From the NCBI GenBank assembly GCA_036971475.1, contig JBAIZL010000002.1:22943067-23007066 (forward strand): a stretch of 64,000 bases of DNA, written 5' to 3'. Positions 20,165 to 31,900 of the stretch are shown piece by piece. The stretch comes from Prosapia bicincta (lineage: Eukaryota > Arthropoda > Insecta > Hemiptera > Cercopidae). Under the pieces are notes generated by a model. The model saw nothing but the letters and a program-made list of their open reading frames with translations, did no database searches and was not told the origin of the DNA. The first letter of the stretch is position 1; every line of letters starts with the position of its first letter. The position numbers and the translations under genes were made by a program.

Positions 20165-20589
20165 GCATCATGTCCTTTGTTCTCAAGGGACTTGAAAAAC
20201 TGGTGGATAGGCATATTAGGGGGGGGGGTGCTTTGGCTATCAAACCACTGCATTGGAACCAGTATGCTTACCAACCGGGGAAATCTTGCGAGGGAGCTCT
20301 CCATCAAGTGGTTGGTAGGATTGAGCAAATGATCGCTAAGAAAGGTTGTGCCATAGGTGCCTTCCTCGACATTGAAGGGGCTTTCAATAACCCCTCAGTG
20401 GAGACGATGGTAAGTGGTGCAAGACGTCATGGAGTGGATGTGACCACTTGTGGTTGGATAAGTTCCATGTTAACAAACAGAAGCATTTCTGTAGAGGTGG
20501 CAGGGGAGGTCAGAAGGGCGGAGACAAGTCTGGGCTGTGCACAGGGGGGGGGGGGTTCTCTCTCCTCTGTTGTGGTGCCTAGTGGTTGA
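20165..20589 (+). pseudogene. LINE reverse transcriptase, N-terminal fragment up to the frameshift
   Basis: The frame has LKGLEKLVDRHIR, then NQYAYQPGKS, then RT motif A as FLDIEGAFNN, with the catalytic Asp codon at 20368-20370. The usual second acidic or amide position of this motif reads N. It then reaches GCAQ and runs into a 12-G tract (20544-20555), where the frame is lost. The family sequence here is normally GCPQGG-V-LSPLLW. With 8 G the two frames would join, so 12 G shifts it by one. An open frame can be traced back to an ATG at 20122, but that lies in the flanking repeat and is not the element's start. Confidence 0.9.
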
Positions 20590-22243
20590 CAACCTTATTG
20601 AACTCCTGAATGAACAGGGGTACTTCTGTCTAGGATATGCGGACGACATAGTTGTCCTGATCCTGGGCAGATTCCCTGATACAGTCCTTGAGGTAATCAG
20701 AAATCCTCTACGACTGATTGAAGAGTGGTGTAAAAAGGAGAACCTTAGGGTAAATCCAAAAAAGACTGCTCTCATTAACTTCACCAGACAGCGAAAAGAT
20801 CTGACGACCAGGATGCCCCGCTTGTTTGGTGAATACCTTGAGTTTGTGGGGGAGGTGAAGTACCTGGGAGTTATTCTGGACAGGAAACTCACCTGGAATC
20901 CACATCTTGAGAGGACAGTTAACAGGGCCAAAAGGGCACTGATGACTGTGAGAAGAATGGTGGGTAAGAAATGGGGACTGAAGCCATCAATGATGCACTG
21001 GATGTATCTGAGGGTGATAAGACCTATGATTACCTATGGAGCTCTGGTGTGGTGGACAAAGGCCAACCAGGCACAGACAAGAGCTAAACTGAGCTCTATC
21101 CAGAGATTGGCCTGTCTGTGCACACTGGGAGCGATGTCAACTACACCAGGCGCAGCAATGGAAGTAATGCTTAACCTCCCTCCCCTTGAGCTTGTCCTTA
21201 GGGGAGAGGCGAGGCTAGCGGCATGGAGATTGCGCAACTCGAGCAACTGGGCTAACCTCCCAGATGTCTCGGGACATATGAGTATCGAGTGCGTGGTCAA
21301 AGAACCCGTCTTGGAAATGGGCAGCGACCACATTACTCGAATGTTTGCACCTGACCAGGTCCACCAAACTATGATGGAATGGTCAGGGACATTAACATCG
21401 GGAGCTCAGATCTGGTACACAGATGGCTCCAAGATGGACTTCGGCACTGGAGCGGGGGTGTATTGTAAAAACCCAAGGGTAGAACTAGCTTTTTCCTTGG
21501 GGAGGCATACCTCTGTCTTTCAGGCCAAAGTATATGCTATAAATGCCTGTCTGGGAGAGATAGCGAGAAGGGAAACACATGGGGCCCGGATTGCTATTTT
21601 CTCCGACAGTCAGGCAGCAATTAAGGCACTAAACGGACACGTGGTCACCTCGGCCATAGTCAGGGAGTGCCTAATTAACCTACAAGCTCTGGCAAGGCAC
21701 AATCAAGTCAAGATTGGTTGGGTGCCAGGGCATAGGGGAATACTTGGAAATGAAGCCGCAGATGCGCTGGCCAGGGAGGGGTCCTCGACTCCCCTGATTG
21801 GACCGGAACCTGCGGTGGGTATTTCCAAATCCATGGTCAGGATGACAGTGCGAAGGTGGATGGCTGAAAGACACTGTGAGACCTGGATCAGGGCCGAAGG
21901 GATGAGACACAGTAACCTAACCCTTAGGAGACCTTCCTTGGGGCTGCAGAAGAGTCTCATCTATCTGTCTAGGCAGGAATTAAGGATAGCCACAGGACTA
22001 CTCACGGGACACTGTGGACTAAGGAAACATTTGCATAAAATGGGTATCTACAAGGATGAACCAGTGTGCAGATTGTGCGGGCAGGAACAGGAGACTGCCA
22101 CACACATTATTTACAGATGTGGAGTACTCGCTGAGAGGCGCTTCAACCTCTTTGGTGATGAAACTGCTTTGGTGGATGCTGAAGGTAAAACTCTAGTCAG
22201 GAAACTCCTAAACCTGGTAAGAGGGAAGGGGTTATTTGACTAG
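20537..22243 (+). pseudogene. LINE polymerase C-terminal part: RT motif C onward, RNase H, zinc knuckle
   Basis: This 568-codon frame resumes with GGGVLSPLLW and has RT motif C YADD at residues 34-37, NPKKT at 73-77, and the KYLGVILD thumb-side motif at 108-115. A connecting region follows, then an RNase H domain at about 292-415: YTDGS (Asp 296), SDSQAA (Asp 357), VPGHRG and GNEAADAL (Asp 409). The second catalytic position, normally Glu in FQAEVYAI, is Lys here (331), so the RNase H should be inactive. The C-terminus has C-x2-C-x8-H-x4-C (511-528), typical of this superfamily. The ATG at 20537 is only the first ATG after the frameshift. Confidence 0.92.
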
Positions 22244-22329
22244 ATCAGGGAGGTAAGTACAATATACCTTAAGGTAGCAGTGCTTCGGGCAATTCAAACC
22301 CGCTCCCAAGTTAAAAAAAAAAAAAAAAA

Positions 22330-22743
22330 CCTACGAACGCAACCCGGTTTGCACGCTTGTAAAATGTTTATTTTCAGGTTACTAAGGAAATGGGTTCATT
22401 TCACATCGGGTTCGGGCAAAAGTATTTATGCTGTTAGGTTATCGTTAAATTCAAAACACTGTTGGAAGGAAGAGGAGTAACGCTATTTTTCTAGAGGTAC
22501 CGTCAAGCGTTATTCTTTAAAAAGATTAGCAAAAAAGAGGTTCCGAAGTGCAGTACAATGAACTGTAAGTAGCCTGTAGCAGTACTGTCACCGGAGCATG
22601 AGAAAAGCCCTGTTGTAGAAATGAGTAATCCTCGGTTTTCCAGATCTACAAACATAGCTTAACGTTACGGTAGTTTTTACTTGTTATATTCTAGTAACAT
22701 ATGTATTTACAGATGGGTAAAAGTACTCATTATAATAAGATGC
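22330..22743 (+). repeat. 414-bp direct repeat, right copy
   Basis: Second copy of 19751-20164, beginning directly after the LINE poly-A tail. After its end (aataagatgc) the sequence continues acaaaataaattat, which would be the pre-insertion arrangement. A short frame here (22280-22480) reads poly-A and repeat and is not a LINE gene. Confidence 0.95.
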
Positions 22744-22979
22744 ACAAAATAAATTATATAAGATCCCGTTTCTGCATTGTTTTTTCAGTAAATCTCACGT
22801 CTTTGTGTTAGAAATGTGTTTGGGAATGACCATATCGTCTTGACCTGCCTTGTGCCAGGGTTCTTCTCGTTGGTCGGTGACACTACGTCCACCATCGGGT
22901 CATATAGCAAATAGAGGTAGGTCAGCAAGGGCCGTAGAGTACTACAGACTATAGCTAACTAACAGTAATATAGTTATTG
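22744..22979. other. single-copy junction before the large satellite
   Basis: About 236 bp with no repeat match inside the window. It contains gcattgttttttcag, which looks like a 3' splice site, but no convincing exon follows. The end (cagactatagctaactaaca) begins to resemble satellite words before the first full monomer. Confidence 0.55.
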
Positions 22980-25900
22980 TAGGCTATAGTAGGCACTAGT
23001 GGGGGAGATCACTATAGGTAGGCACTAAAGAAGATCGCTATAAGTAGGATGATACATAGCCTACTACAAGTTGCTACGTAATATAAAGTATTACTTTAGG
23101 GTTATCGGTAATACAGTGGTAGAATATAGCATTAACCATAACCTGTAAGTGACCACTAGCAACAGGGACACTGTAGGCTATAGTAGGCACTAGGGGGGGG
23201 GGCGATCACTATAGGTAGGCACTAAAGAAGATCGCTATAAGTAGGATGATACATAGCCTACTACAGATTGCTAGGTAATATAAAGTATTACTTTAGGGTT
23301 ATCGGTAATACAGTGGTAGAATATAGCATTAACCATAACCTGTAAGTGACCACTAGCAACAGGGACACTGTAGGCTATAGTAGGCACTGGGGGCGGGGCG
23401 ATCACTATAAGTAGGCACTAAAGAAGATCGCTATAAGTAGGATGATACATAGCCTACTACAAGTTGCTAGGTAATATAAAGTATTACTTTAGGGTTATCG
23501 GTAATACAGTGGTGGAATATAGCATTAACCATAACCTGTAAGTGACCACTAGCAACAGGGACACTGTAGGCTATATGTAGGCACTAGTGGGGGAGATCAC
23601 TATAGGTAGGCACTAAAGAAAATCGCTATAAGTAGGATGATACATAGCCTACTACAAGTTGCTAGGTAATATAAAGTATTACTTTAGGGTTATCGGTAAT
23701 ACAGTGGTGGAATATAGCATTAACCATAACCTGTAAGTGACCACTAGCAACAGGGGCACTGTAGGCTATAGGCACTAGTTGAGGAGATCACTATAGGTAG
23801 GCACTAAAGAAGATCGCTATAAGTAGGATGATACATAGCCTACTACAAGTTGCTAGGTAATATAAAGTATTACTTTAGGGTTATCGGCAATACAGTGGTA
23901 GAATATAGCATTAACCATATCCTGTAGGTGACCACTAGTAACAGGGACACTGTAGGCTATAGGCACTAGTTGAGGAGATCACTATAGGTAGGCACTAAAG
24001 AAGATCGCTATAAGTAGGATGATACATAGCCTACTACAAGTTGCTAGGTAATATAAAGTATTACTTTAGGGTTATAGGTAATACAGTGGTAGAATATAGC
24101 ATTAACCATAACCTGTAGGTGACCACTAGCAACATTGACACTGTAGGCTATAGGCACTAGTTGGGGAGATCACTATAGGTAGGCACTAAAGAAGATCGCT
24201 ATAAGTAGGATGATACATAGCCTACTACAAGTTGGTAAGTAAATTAAAGTATTACTTTAGGGTTATCGGTAATACAGTGGTAGAATATAGCATTAACCAT
24301 AACCTGTAGGTGACCACTAGCAACAGGGAGACACTGTAGGCTATAGGCACTAGTTGAGGAGATCACTATAGGTAGGCACTAAAGCAGATCGCTATAAGTA
24401 GGATGATACATAGCCTACTACAAGTTGGTAAGTAATCTAATGTATTACTTTAGGGTTATCGGCAATACAGTGGTAGAATATAGCTTTAACCATAACCTGT
24501 AGGTGACCACTAGCAACAGGGACACTGTAGGCTATAGGCACTAGTTGAGGAGATCACTATAGGTAGGCACTAAAGAAGATCGCTATAAGTAGGATGATAC
24601 ATAGCCTACTACGAGTTGGTAAGTAATCTAAAGTATTACTTTAGGGTTATCGGTAATACAGTTGTAGAATATAGCATTAACCATAACCTGTAGGTGACCA
24701 CTAGCAACAGGGACACTGTAGGCTATAGTAGGCACTAGGGAGGGGGGCGATCACTATAGGTAGGCACTAAAGAAGATCGCTATAAGTAGGATGATACATA
24801 GCCTACTACAAGTTGCTAGGTAATATAAAGTATTACTTTAGGGTTATAGGTAATACAGTGGTAGAATATAGCATTAACCATAACCTGTAGGTGACCACTA
24901 GCAACATTGACACTGTAGGCTATAGGCACTAGTTGGGGAGATCACTATAGGTAGGCACTAAAGAAGATCGCTATAAGTAGGATGATACATAGCCTACTAC
25001 ATGTTGGTAAGTAATCTAAAGTATTACTTTAGGGTTATCGGTAATACAGTGGTAGAATTTAGCATTAACCATAACCTGTAGGTGATCACTAGCAACAGGG
25101 ACACTGTAGGCTATAGGCACTAGTTGAGGAGATCACTATAGGTAGGCACTAAAGCAGATCGCTATAAGTAGGATGATACATAGCCTACTACAAGTTGGTA
25201 AGTAATCTAAAGTATTACTTTAGGGTTATCGGTAATACAGTGGTAGAATATAGCTTTAACCATAACCTGTAGGTGACCACTAGAAACATGGACACTGTAG
25301 GCTATAGTAGGCACTAGTTGGGGAAATCACTATAGGTAGGCACTAAAAAGATCGCTATAAGTAGGATGATACATAGCCTACTACAAGTTGCTAGGTAATA
25401 TAAAGTATTACTTTAGGGTTATCGGTAATTCAGTGGTAGAATATAGCATTAACCATAACCTGTAGGTGACCACTAGCAACAGGGACACTGTAGGCTATAG
25501 TAGGCACTAGGGAGGGGGGCGATCACTATAGGTAGGCACTAAAGAAGATCGCTATAAGTAGGATGATACATAGCCTACTACAAGTTGCTAGACAATATAA
25601 AGTATTACTTTAGGGTTATCGGTAATACAGTGGTAGAATATAGCATTAACCATAACCTGTAGGTGACCACTAGCAACAGGGACACTGTAGGCTATAGGCA
25701 CTAGTTGGGGAGATCACTATAGGTAAGCACTAAAGAAGATCGCTATAAGTAGGATGATACATAGCCTACTACAATTTGGTAAGTAATCTAAAGTATTACT
25801 TTAGGGTTATCGGTAATACAGTGGTAGAGTATAGCATTAAAAAAAACCTGTAGGTGACCACTAGCAACAGGGACACTGTAGGCTAGCTATATGTAGGCAC

Positions 25901-28900
25901 TAGTGGGGGAGATCACTATAGGTAGGCACTAAAGAAGATCGCTATAAGTAGGATGATACATAGCCTACTACAAGTTGCTAGGTAATATAAAGTATTACTT
26001 TAGGGTTATCGGCAATACAGTGGTAGAATATAGCATTAACCATAACCTGTAAGTGACCACTAGCAACAGGGACACTGTAGGCTATAGTAGGCACTAGGGG
26101 GGGGCGATCACTATAGGTAGGCACTAAAGAAGATCGCTATAAGTAGGATGATACATAGCCTACTACAAGTTGCTAGGTAATATAAAGTATTACTTTAGGG
26201 TTATCGGCAATACAGTGGTAGAATATAGCACTAACCATAACCTGTAGGTGACCACTAGCAACAGGGACACTGTAGGCTATAGTAGGCACTGGGGGGGGCG
26301 ATCACTATAGGTAGGCACTAAAGAAGATCGCTATAAGTAGGATGATACATAGCCTACTACAAGTTGCTAGGTAATATAAAGTATTACTTTAGGGTTATCG
26401 GTAATACAGTGGTAGAATATAGCATTAACCATAACCTGTAGGTGACCATTAGCAACAGGGACACTGTAGGCTATAGAAGGCACTAGTGGGGTAGATCACT
26501 ATAAGTAGGCACTAGTGGGGGAGATCACTATAGGTAGGCACTAAAGAAGATCGCTATAAGTAGGATGATACATAGCCTACTAAAAGTTGCTAGGTAATAT
26601 AAAGTATTACTTTAGGGTTATCGGTAATACAGTGGTAGAATATAGCATTAACCATAACCTGTAGGTGACCATTAGCAACAGGGACACTGTAGGCTATAGT
26701 AGGCACTAGGGGGGGGGTGGCGATCACTATAGGTAGGCACTAAAGAAGATCGCTATAAGTAGGATGATACATAGCCTACTACAAGTTGCTAGGTAATATA
26801 AAGTATTACTTTAGGGTTATTGGTAATACAGTGGTAGAATATAGCATTAACCATAACCTGTAGGTGACCACTAGCAACAGGGACACTGTAGGCCATAGAA
26901 GGCACTAGTGGGGGAGATCACTATATGTAGGCACTAGTGGGGGAGATCACTATAGGTAGGCACTAAAGAAGATCGCTATAAGTAGGATGATACATAGCCT
27001 ACTACAAGTTGCTAGGTAATATAAAGTATTACTTTAGGGTTATCGGTAATACAGTGGTAGAATATAGCATTAACCATAACCTGTAGGTGACCACTAGCAA
27101 CAGGGACACTGTAGGCTATATGTAGGCACTAGTGGGGGAGATCACTATAGGCACGCACTAAAGAAGATCGCTATAAGTAGGATGATACATAGCCTACTAC
27201 AAGTTGCTAGGTAATATAAAGTATTACTTTAGGGTTATCGGTAATACCTATTGGTAGAATATAGTATTAACCATAACCTGTAGGTGACCACTAGCCACAG
27301 GGACACTGTAGGCTATAGGCACTAGTTGGGGAGATCCCTTAGGTAGGCACTAAGAAGATCGCTATAAGTAGGATGATACATAGCCTACTACAAGTTGGTA
27401 AGTAATCTAAAGTATTACTTTAGGGTTATCGGTAATACAGTGGTGGAATATAGCATTAACCATAACCTGTAGGTGACCACTAGCCACAGGGACACTGTAG
27501 GCTATAGGCACTAGTTGAGGAGATCACTATAGGTAGGCACTAAAGAAGATCGCTATAAGTAGGATGATACATAGCCTACTACAATTTGGTAAGTAATCTA
27601 AAGTATTACTTTAGGGTTATCGGTAATATAGTGGTAAAATATAGCATTAACCATAACCTGTAGGTGACCACTAGCCACAGGGACACTGTAGGCTATAGGC
27701 ACTAGTTGAGGAGATCACTATAGGTAGGCACTAAAGAAGATCGCTATAAGTAGGATGATACATAGCCTACTACAAGTTGGTAAGTAATCTAAAATATTAC
27801 TTTAGGGTTATCGGTAATACAGTGGTGGAATATAGCATTAACCATAACCTGTAGGTGACCACTAGCCACAGGTACACTGTAGGCTATATGCACTAGTTGG
27901 GGAGATCACTATAGGTAGGCACTAAAGAAGATCGCTATAAGTAGGATGATACATAGCCTACTACAAGTTGGTAAGTAATCTAAAGTATTACTTTAGGGTT
28001 ATCGGTAATACAGTGGTGGAATATAGCATTAACCATAACCTGTAGGTGACCACTATCCACATGGACACTGTAGGCTATATGTAGGCACTAGTGGGGGGGA
28101 TCACTATAGGTAGGCACTAAAGAAGATCGCTATAAGTAGGATGATACATAGCCTACTACAAGTTGCTAGGTAATATAAAGTATTACTTTAGGGTTATCGG
28201 TAATACCTAGTGGTAGAATATAGCATTAACCATAACCTGTAGGTGACCACTAGCAACAGGGACACTGTAGGCTATAGTAGGCACTAGTTGGGGAGATCAC
28301 TATAGGTAGGCACTAAAGAAGATCGCTATAAGTAGGATGATACATAGCCTACTACAAGTTGCTAGGTAATATAAAGCATTACTTTAGGGTTATCGGTAAT
28401 ACAGTGGTAGAATATAGCATTAACCTTAACCTGTAGGTGACCACTAGCAACAGGGATACTGTAGGCTATAGGCACTAGTTGGGGAGATCACTATAGGTAG
28501 GCACTAAAGAAGATCGCTATAAGTAGGATGATACATAGCCTACTACAAGTTGCTAGGTAATATAAAGTATTACTTTAGGGTATTCGGTAATACAGTGGTA
28601 GAATATAGCATTAACCATAACCTGTAGGTGACCATTAGCAACAGGGACACTGTAGGCTATAGTAGGCACTAGGGGGGGGGGGTGGCGATCACTATAGGTA
28701 GGCACTAAAGAAGATCGCTATAAGTAGGATGATACATAGCCTACTACAAGTTGGTAAGTAATCTAATGTATTACTTTAGGGTTATCGGTAATACAGTGGT
28801 AGAATATAGCATTAACCATAACCTGTAGGTGACCACTAGCAACAGGGACACTGTAGGCTATAGGCACTAGTTGGGGAGATCACTATAGGTAGGCACTAAA

Positions 28901-31900
28901 GAAGATCGCTATAAGTAGGATGATACATAGCCTACTACAAGTTGGTAAGTAATCTAAAGTATTACTTTAGGGTTATCGGTAATACAGTGGTAGAATATAG
29001 CATTAACCATAACCTGTAGGTGACCACTAGCAACAGGGACACTGTAGGTTATAGGCACTAGTTGAGGAGATCACTATAGGTAGGCACTAAAGAAGATCGC
29101 TATAATTAGGATGATACATAGCCTACTACAAGTTGGTAAGTAATCTAAAGTATTACTTTAGGGTTATCGGTAATACAGTGGTAGAATATAGCTCTAACCA
29201 TAACCTGTAGGTGACCACTAGCAACAGGGACACTGTAGGCTATAGGCACTAGTTGAGGAGATCACTATAGGTAGGCACTAAAGAAGATCGCTATAAGTAG
29301 GATGATACATAACCTACTACGAGTTGGTAAGTAATCTAAAGTATTACTTTACGGTTATCGGTAATACAGTGGTAGAATATAGCATTAACCATAACCTGTA
29401 GGTGACCACTAGCAACAGGGACAGTGTAGGCTATAGGCACTAGTAGGGGAGATCACTATAGGTAGGCACTAAAGAAGATCGCTATAAGTAGGATGATACA
29501 TAGCCTACTACAAGTTGGTAAGTAATCTAAAGTATTACTATAGGGTTATCGGTAATACAGTGGTAGAATATAGCATTAACCATAACCTGTAGGTGACCAC
29601 TAGCCACATGGACACTGTAGGCTATAGTAGGCACTAGTTGGTGAAATCGCTATAGGTAGGCACTAAAAAAGATCGCTATAAGTAGGATGATACATAGCCT
29701 ACTACAAGTTGCTAGGTAATATAAAGTATTACTTTAGGGTTATAGGTAATACAGTGGTAGAATATAGCATTAACCATAACCTGTAGGTGACCACTAGCAA
29801 CATTGACACTGTAGGCTATAGGCACTAGTTGGGGAGATCACTATAGGTAGGCACTAAAGAAGATCGCTATAAGTAGGATGATACATAGCCTACTACAAGT
29901 TGCTAGGTAATATAAAGTATTACTTTAGGGTTATCGGTAATACAGTGGTAGAATATAGCATTAACCATAACCTGTAGGTGACCACTAGCAACAGGGACAC
30001 TGTAGGCTATAGTAGGCACTAGGGAGGGGGGCGATCACTATAGGTAGGCACTAAAGAAGATCGCTATAAGTAGGATGATATATAGCCTACTACAAGTTGC
30101 TAGGTAATATAAAGTATTACTTTAGGGTTATCGGTAATACAGTGGTAGAATATAGCATTAACCATAACCTGTAGGTGACCACTAGCAACAGGGACACTGT
30201 AGGCTATAGGCACTAGTTGGGGAGATCACTATAGGTAAGCACTAAAGAAGATCGCTATAAGTAGGATGATACATAGCCTACTACAAGTTGGTAAGTAATC
30301 TAAAGTATTACTTTAGGGTTATCGGTAATACAGTGGTAGAGTATAGCATTAACCATAACCTGTAGGTGACCACTAGCAACAGGGACACTGTAGTCTATAG
30401 TAGGCACTAGGGGGGGGGGGGCGATCACTATAGGTAGGCACTAAAGAAGATCGCTATAAGTAGGATGATACATAGCCTACTACAAGTTGCTAGATAATAT
30501 AAAGTATTACTTTAGGGTTATCGGCAATACAGTGGTAGAATATAGCATTAACCATAACCTGTAAGTGACCACTAGCAACAGGGACACTGTAGGCTATAGT
30601 AGGCACTAGGGGGGGGCGATCACTATAGGTAGGCACTAAAGAAGATCGCTATAAGTAGGATGATACATAGCCTACTACAAGTTGCTAGGTAATATAAAGT
30701 ATTACTTTAGGGTAATCGGCAGTACAGTGGTAGAATATAGCACTAACCATAACCTGTAGGTGACCACTAGCAACAGGGACACTGTAGGCTATAGTAGGCA
30801 CTGGGGGCGGGGCGATCACTATAGGTAGGCACTAAAGAAGATCGCTATAAGTAGGATGATAGATAGCCTACTACAAGTTGCTAGGTAATATAAAGTATTA
30901 CTTTAGGGTTATCGGTAATACAGTGGTAGAATATAGCATTAACCATAACCTGTAGGTGACCACTAGCCACAGGGACACTGTAGGCTATAGTAGGCACTAG
31001 TTGGGGAGATCACTATAGGTAGGCACTAAAGAAGATCGCTATAAGTAGGATGATACATAGCCTACTACAAGTTGCTAGGTAATATAAAACATTACTTTAG
31101 GGTTATCGGTAATACAGTGGTAGAATATAGCATTAACCTTAACCTGTAGGTGACCACTAGCAACAGGGATACTGTAGGCTATAGGCACTAGTTGGGGAGA
31201 TCACTATAGGTAGGCACTAAAGAAGATCGCTATAAGTAGGATGATACATAGCCTACTACAAGTTGCTAGGTAATATAAAGTATTACTTCAGGGTATTCGG
31301 TAATACAGTGGTAGAATATAGCATTAACCATAACCTGTAGGTGACCACTAGCAACAGGGACACTGTAGGCTATAGGCACTAGTTGGGGAGATCACTATAG
31401 GTAGGCACTAAAGAGGATCGCTATAAGTAGGATGATACATAGCCTACTACAAGTTGCTAGGTAATATAAAGTATTACTTTAGGGTTATCGGTAATACAGT
31501 GGTAGAATATAGCATTAACAATAACCTGTAGGTGACCACTAGCAACAGGGACACTGTAGGCTATAGTAGGCACTAGGGGGGGGGGGCGATCACTATAGGT
31601 AGGCACTAAAGAAGATCGCTATAAGTAGGATGATACATAGCCTACTACAAGTTGCTAGGTGATATAAAGTATTACTTTAGGGTTATAGGTAATACTGTGG
31701 TAGAATATAGCATTAACCATAACCTGTAGGTGACCACTAGCAACATTGACACTGTAGGCTATAGGCACTAGTTGGGGAGATCACTATAGGTAGGCACTAA
31801 AGAAGATCGCTATAAGTAGGATGATACATAGCCTACTACAAGTTGGTAAGTAATCTAAAGTATTACTTTAGGGTTATCGGTAATACAGTGGTAGAATATA

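Larger units (their letters stand above)
20165..22329 (+). mobile_element. 5'-truncated LINE with RNase H, poly-A tail
   Basis: A non-LTR retrotransposon of the Jockey/I superfamily, close to I, LOA or R1-like elements because an RNase H domain follows the RT. It starts inside the RT (IMSFVLKGLEKLVDRHIR), so the gag-like ORF1, the endonuclease and the RT N-terminus are missing. It runs through the RT core, the RNase H and a C-terminal zinc knuckle to a TAG at 22241-22243, a 69-bp 3' UTR and A17 (22313-22329). The flanking 414-bp direct repeats mark the insertion. Base composition is more GC-rich than the surrounding DNA. Confidence 0.95.

Noticed and set aside
20128..21960. Minus-strand and alternate-frame open frames across the LINE
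   Set aside because: They are shadows of the polymerase frame, whose motifs are all on the plus strand.
19751..22743. LTR retrotransposon with 414-bp LTRs
   Set aside because: The internal element is a non-LTR polymerase with a poly-A tail. There is no primer-binding site, polypurine tract, protease or integrase, and the repeats lack TG...CA ends.
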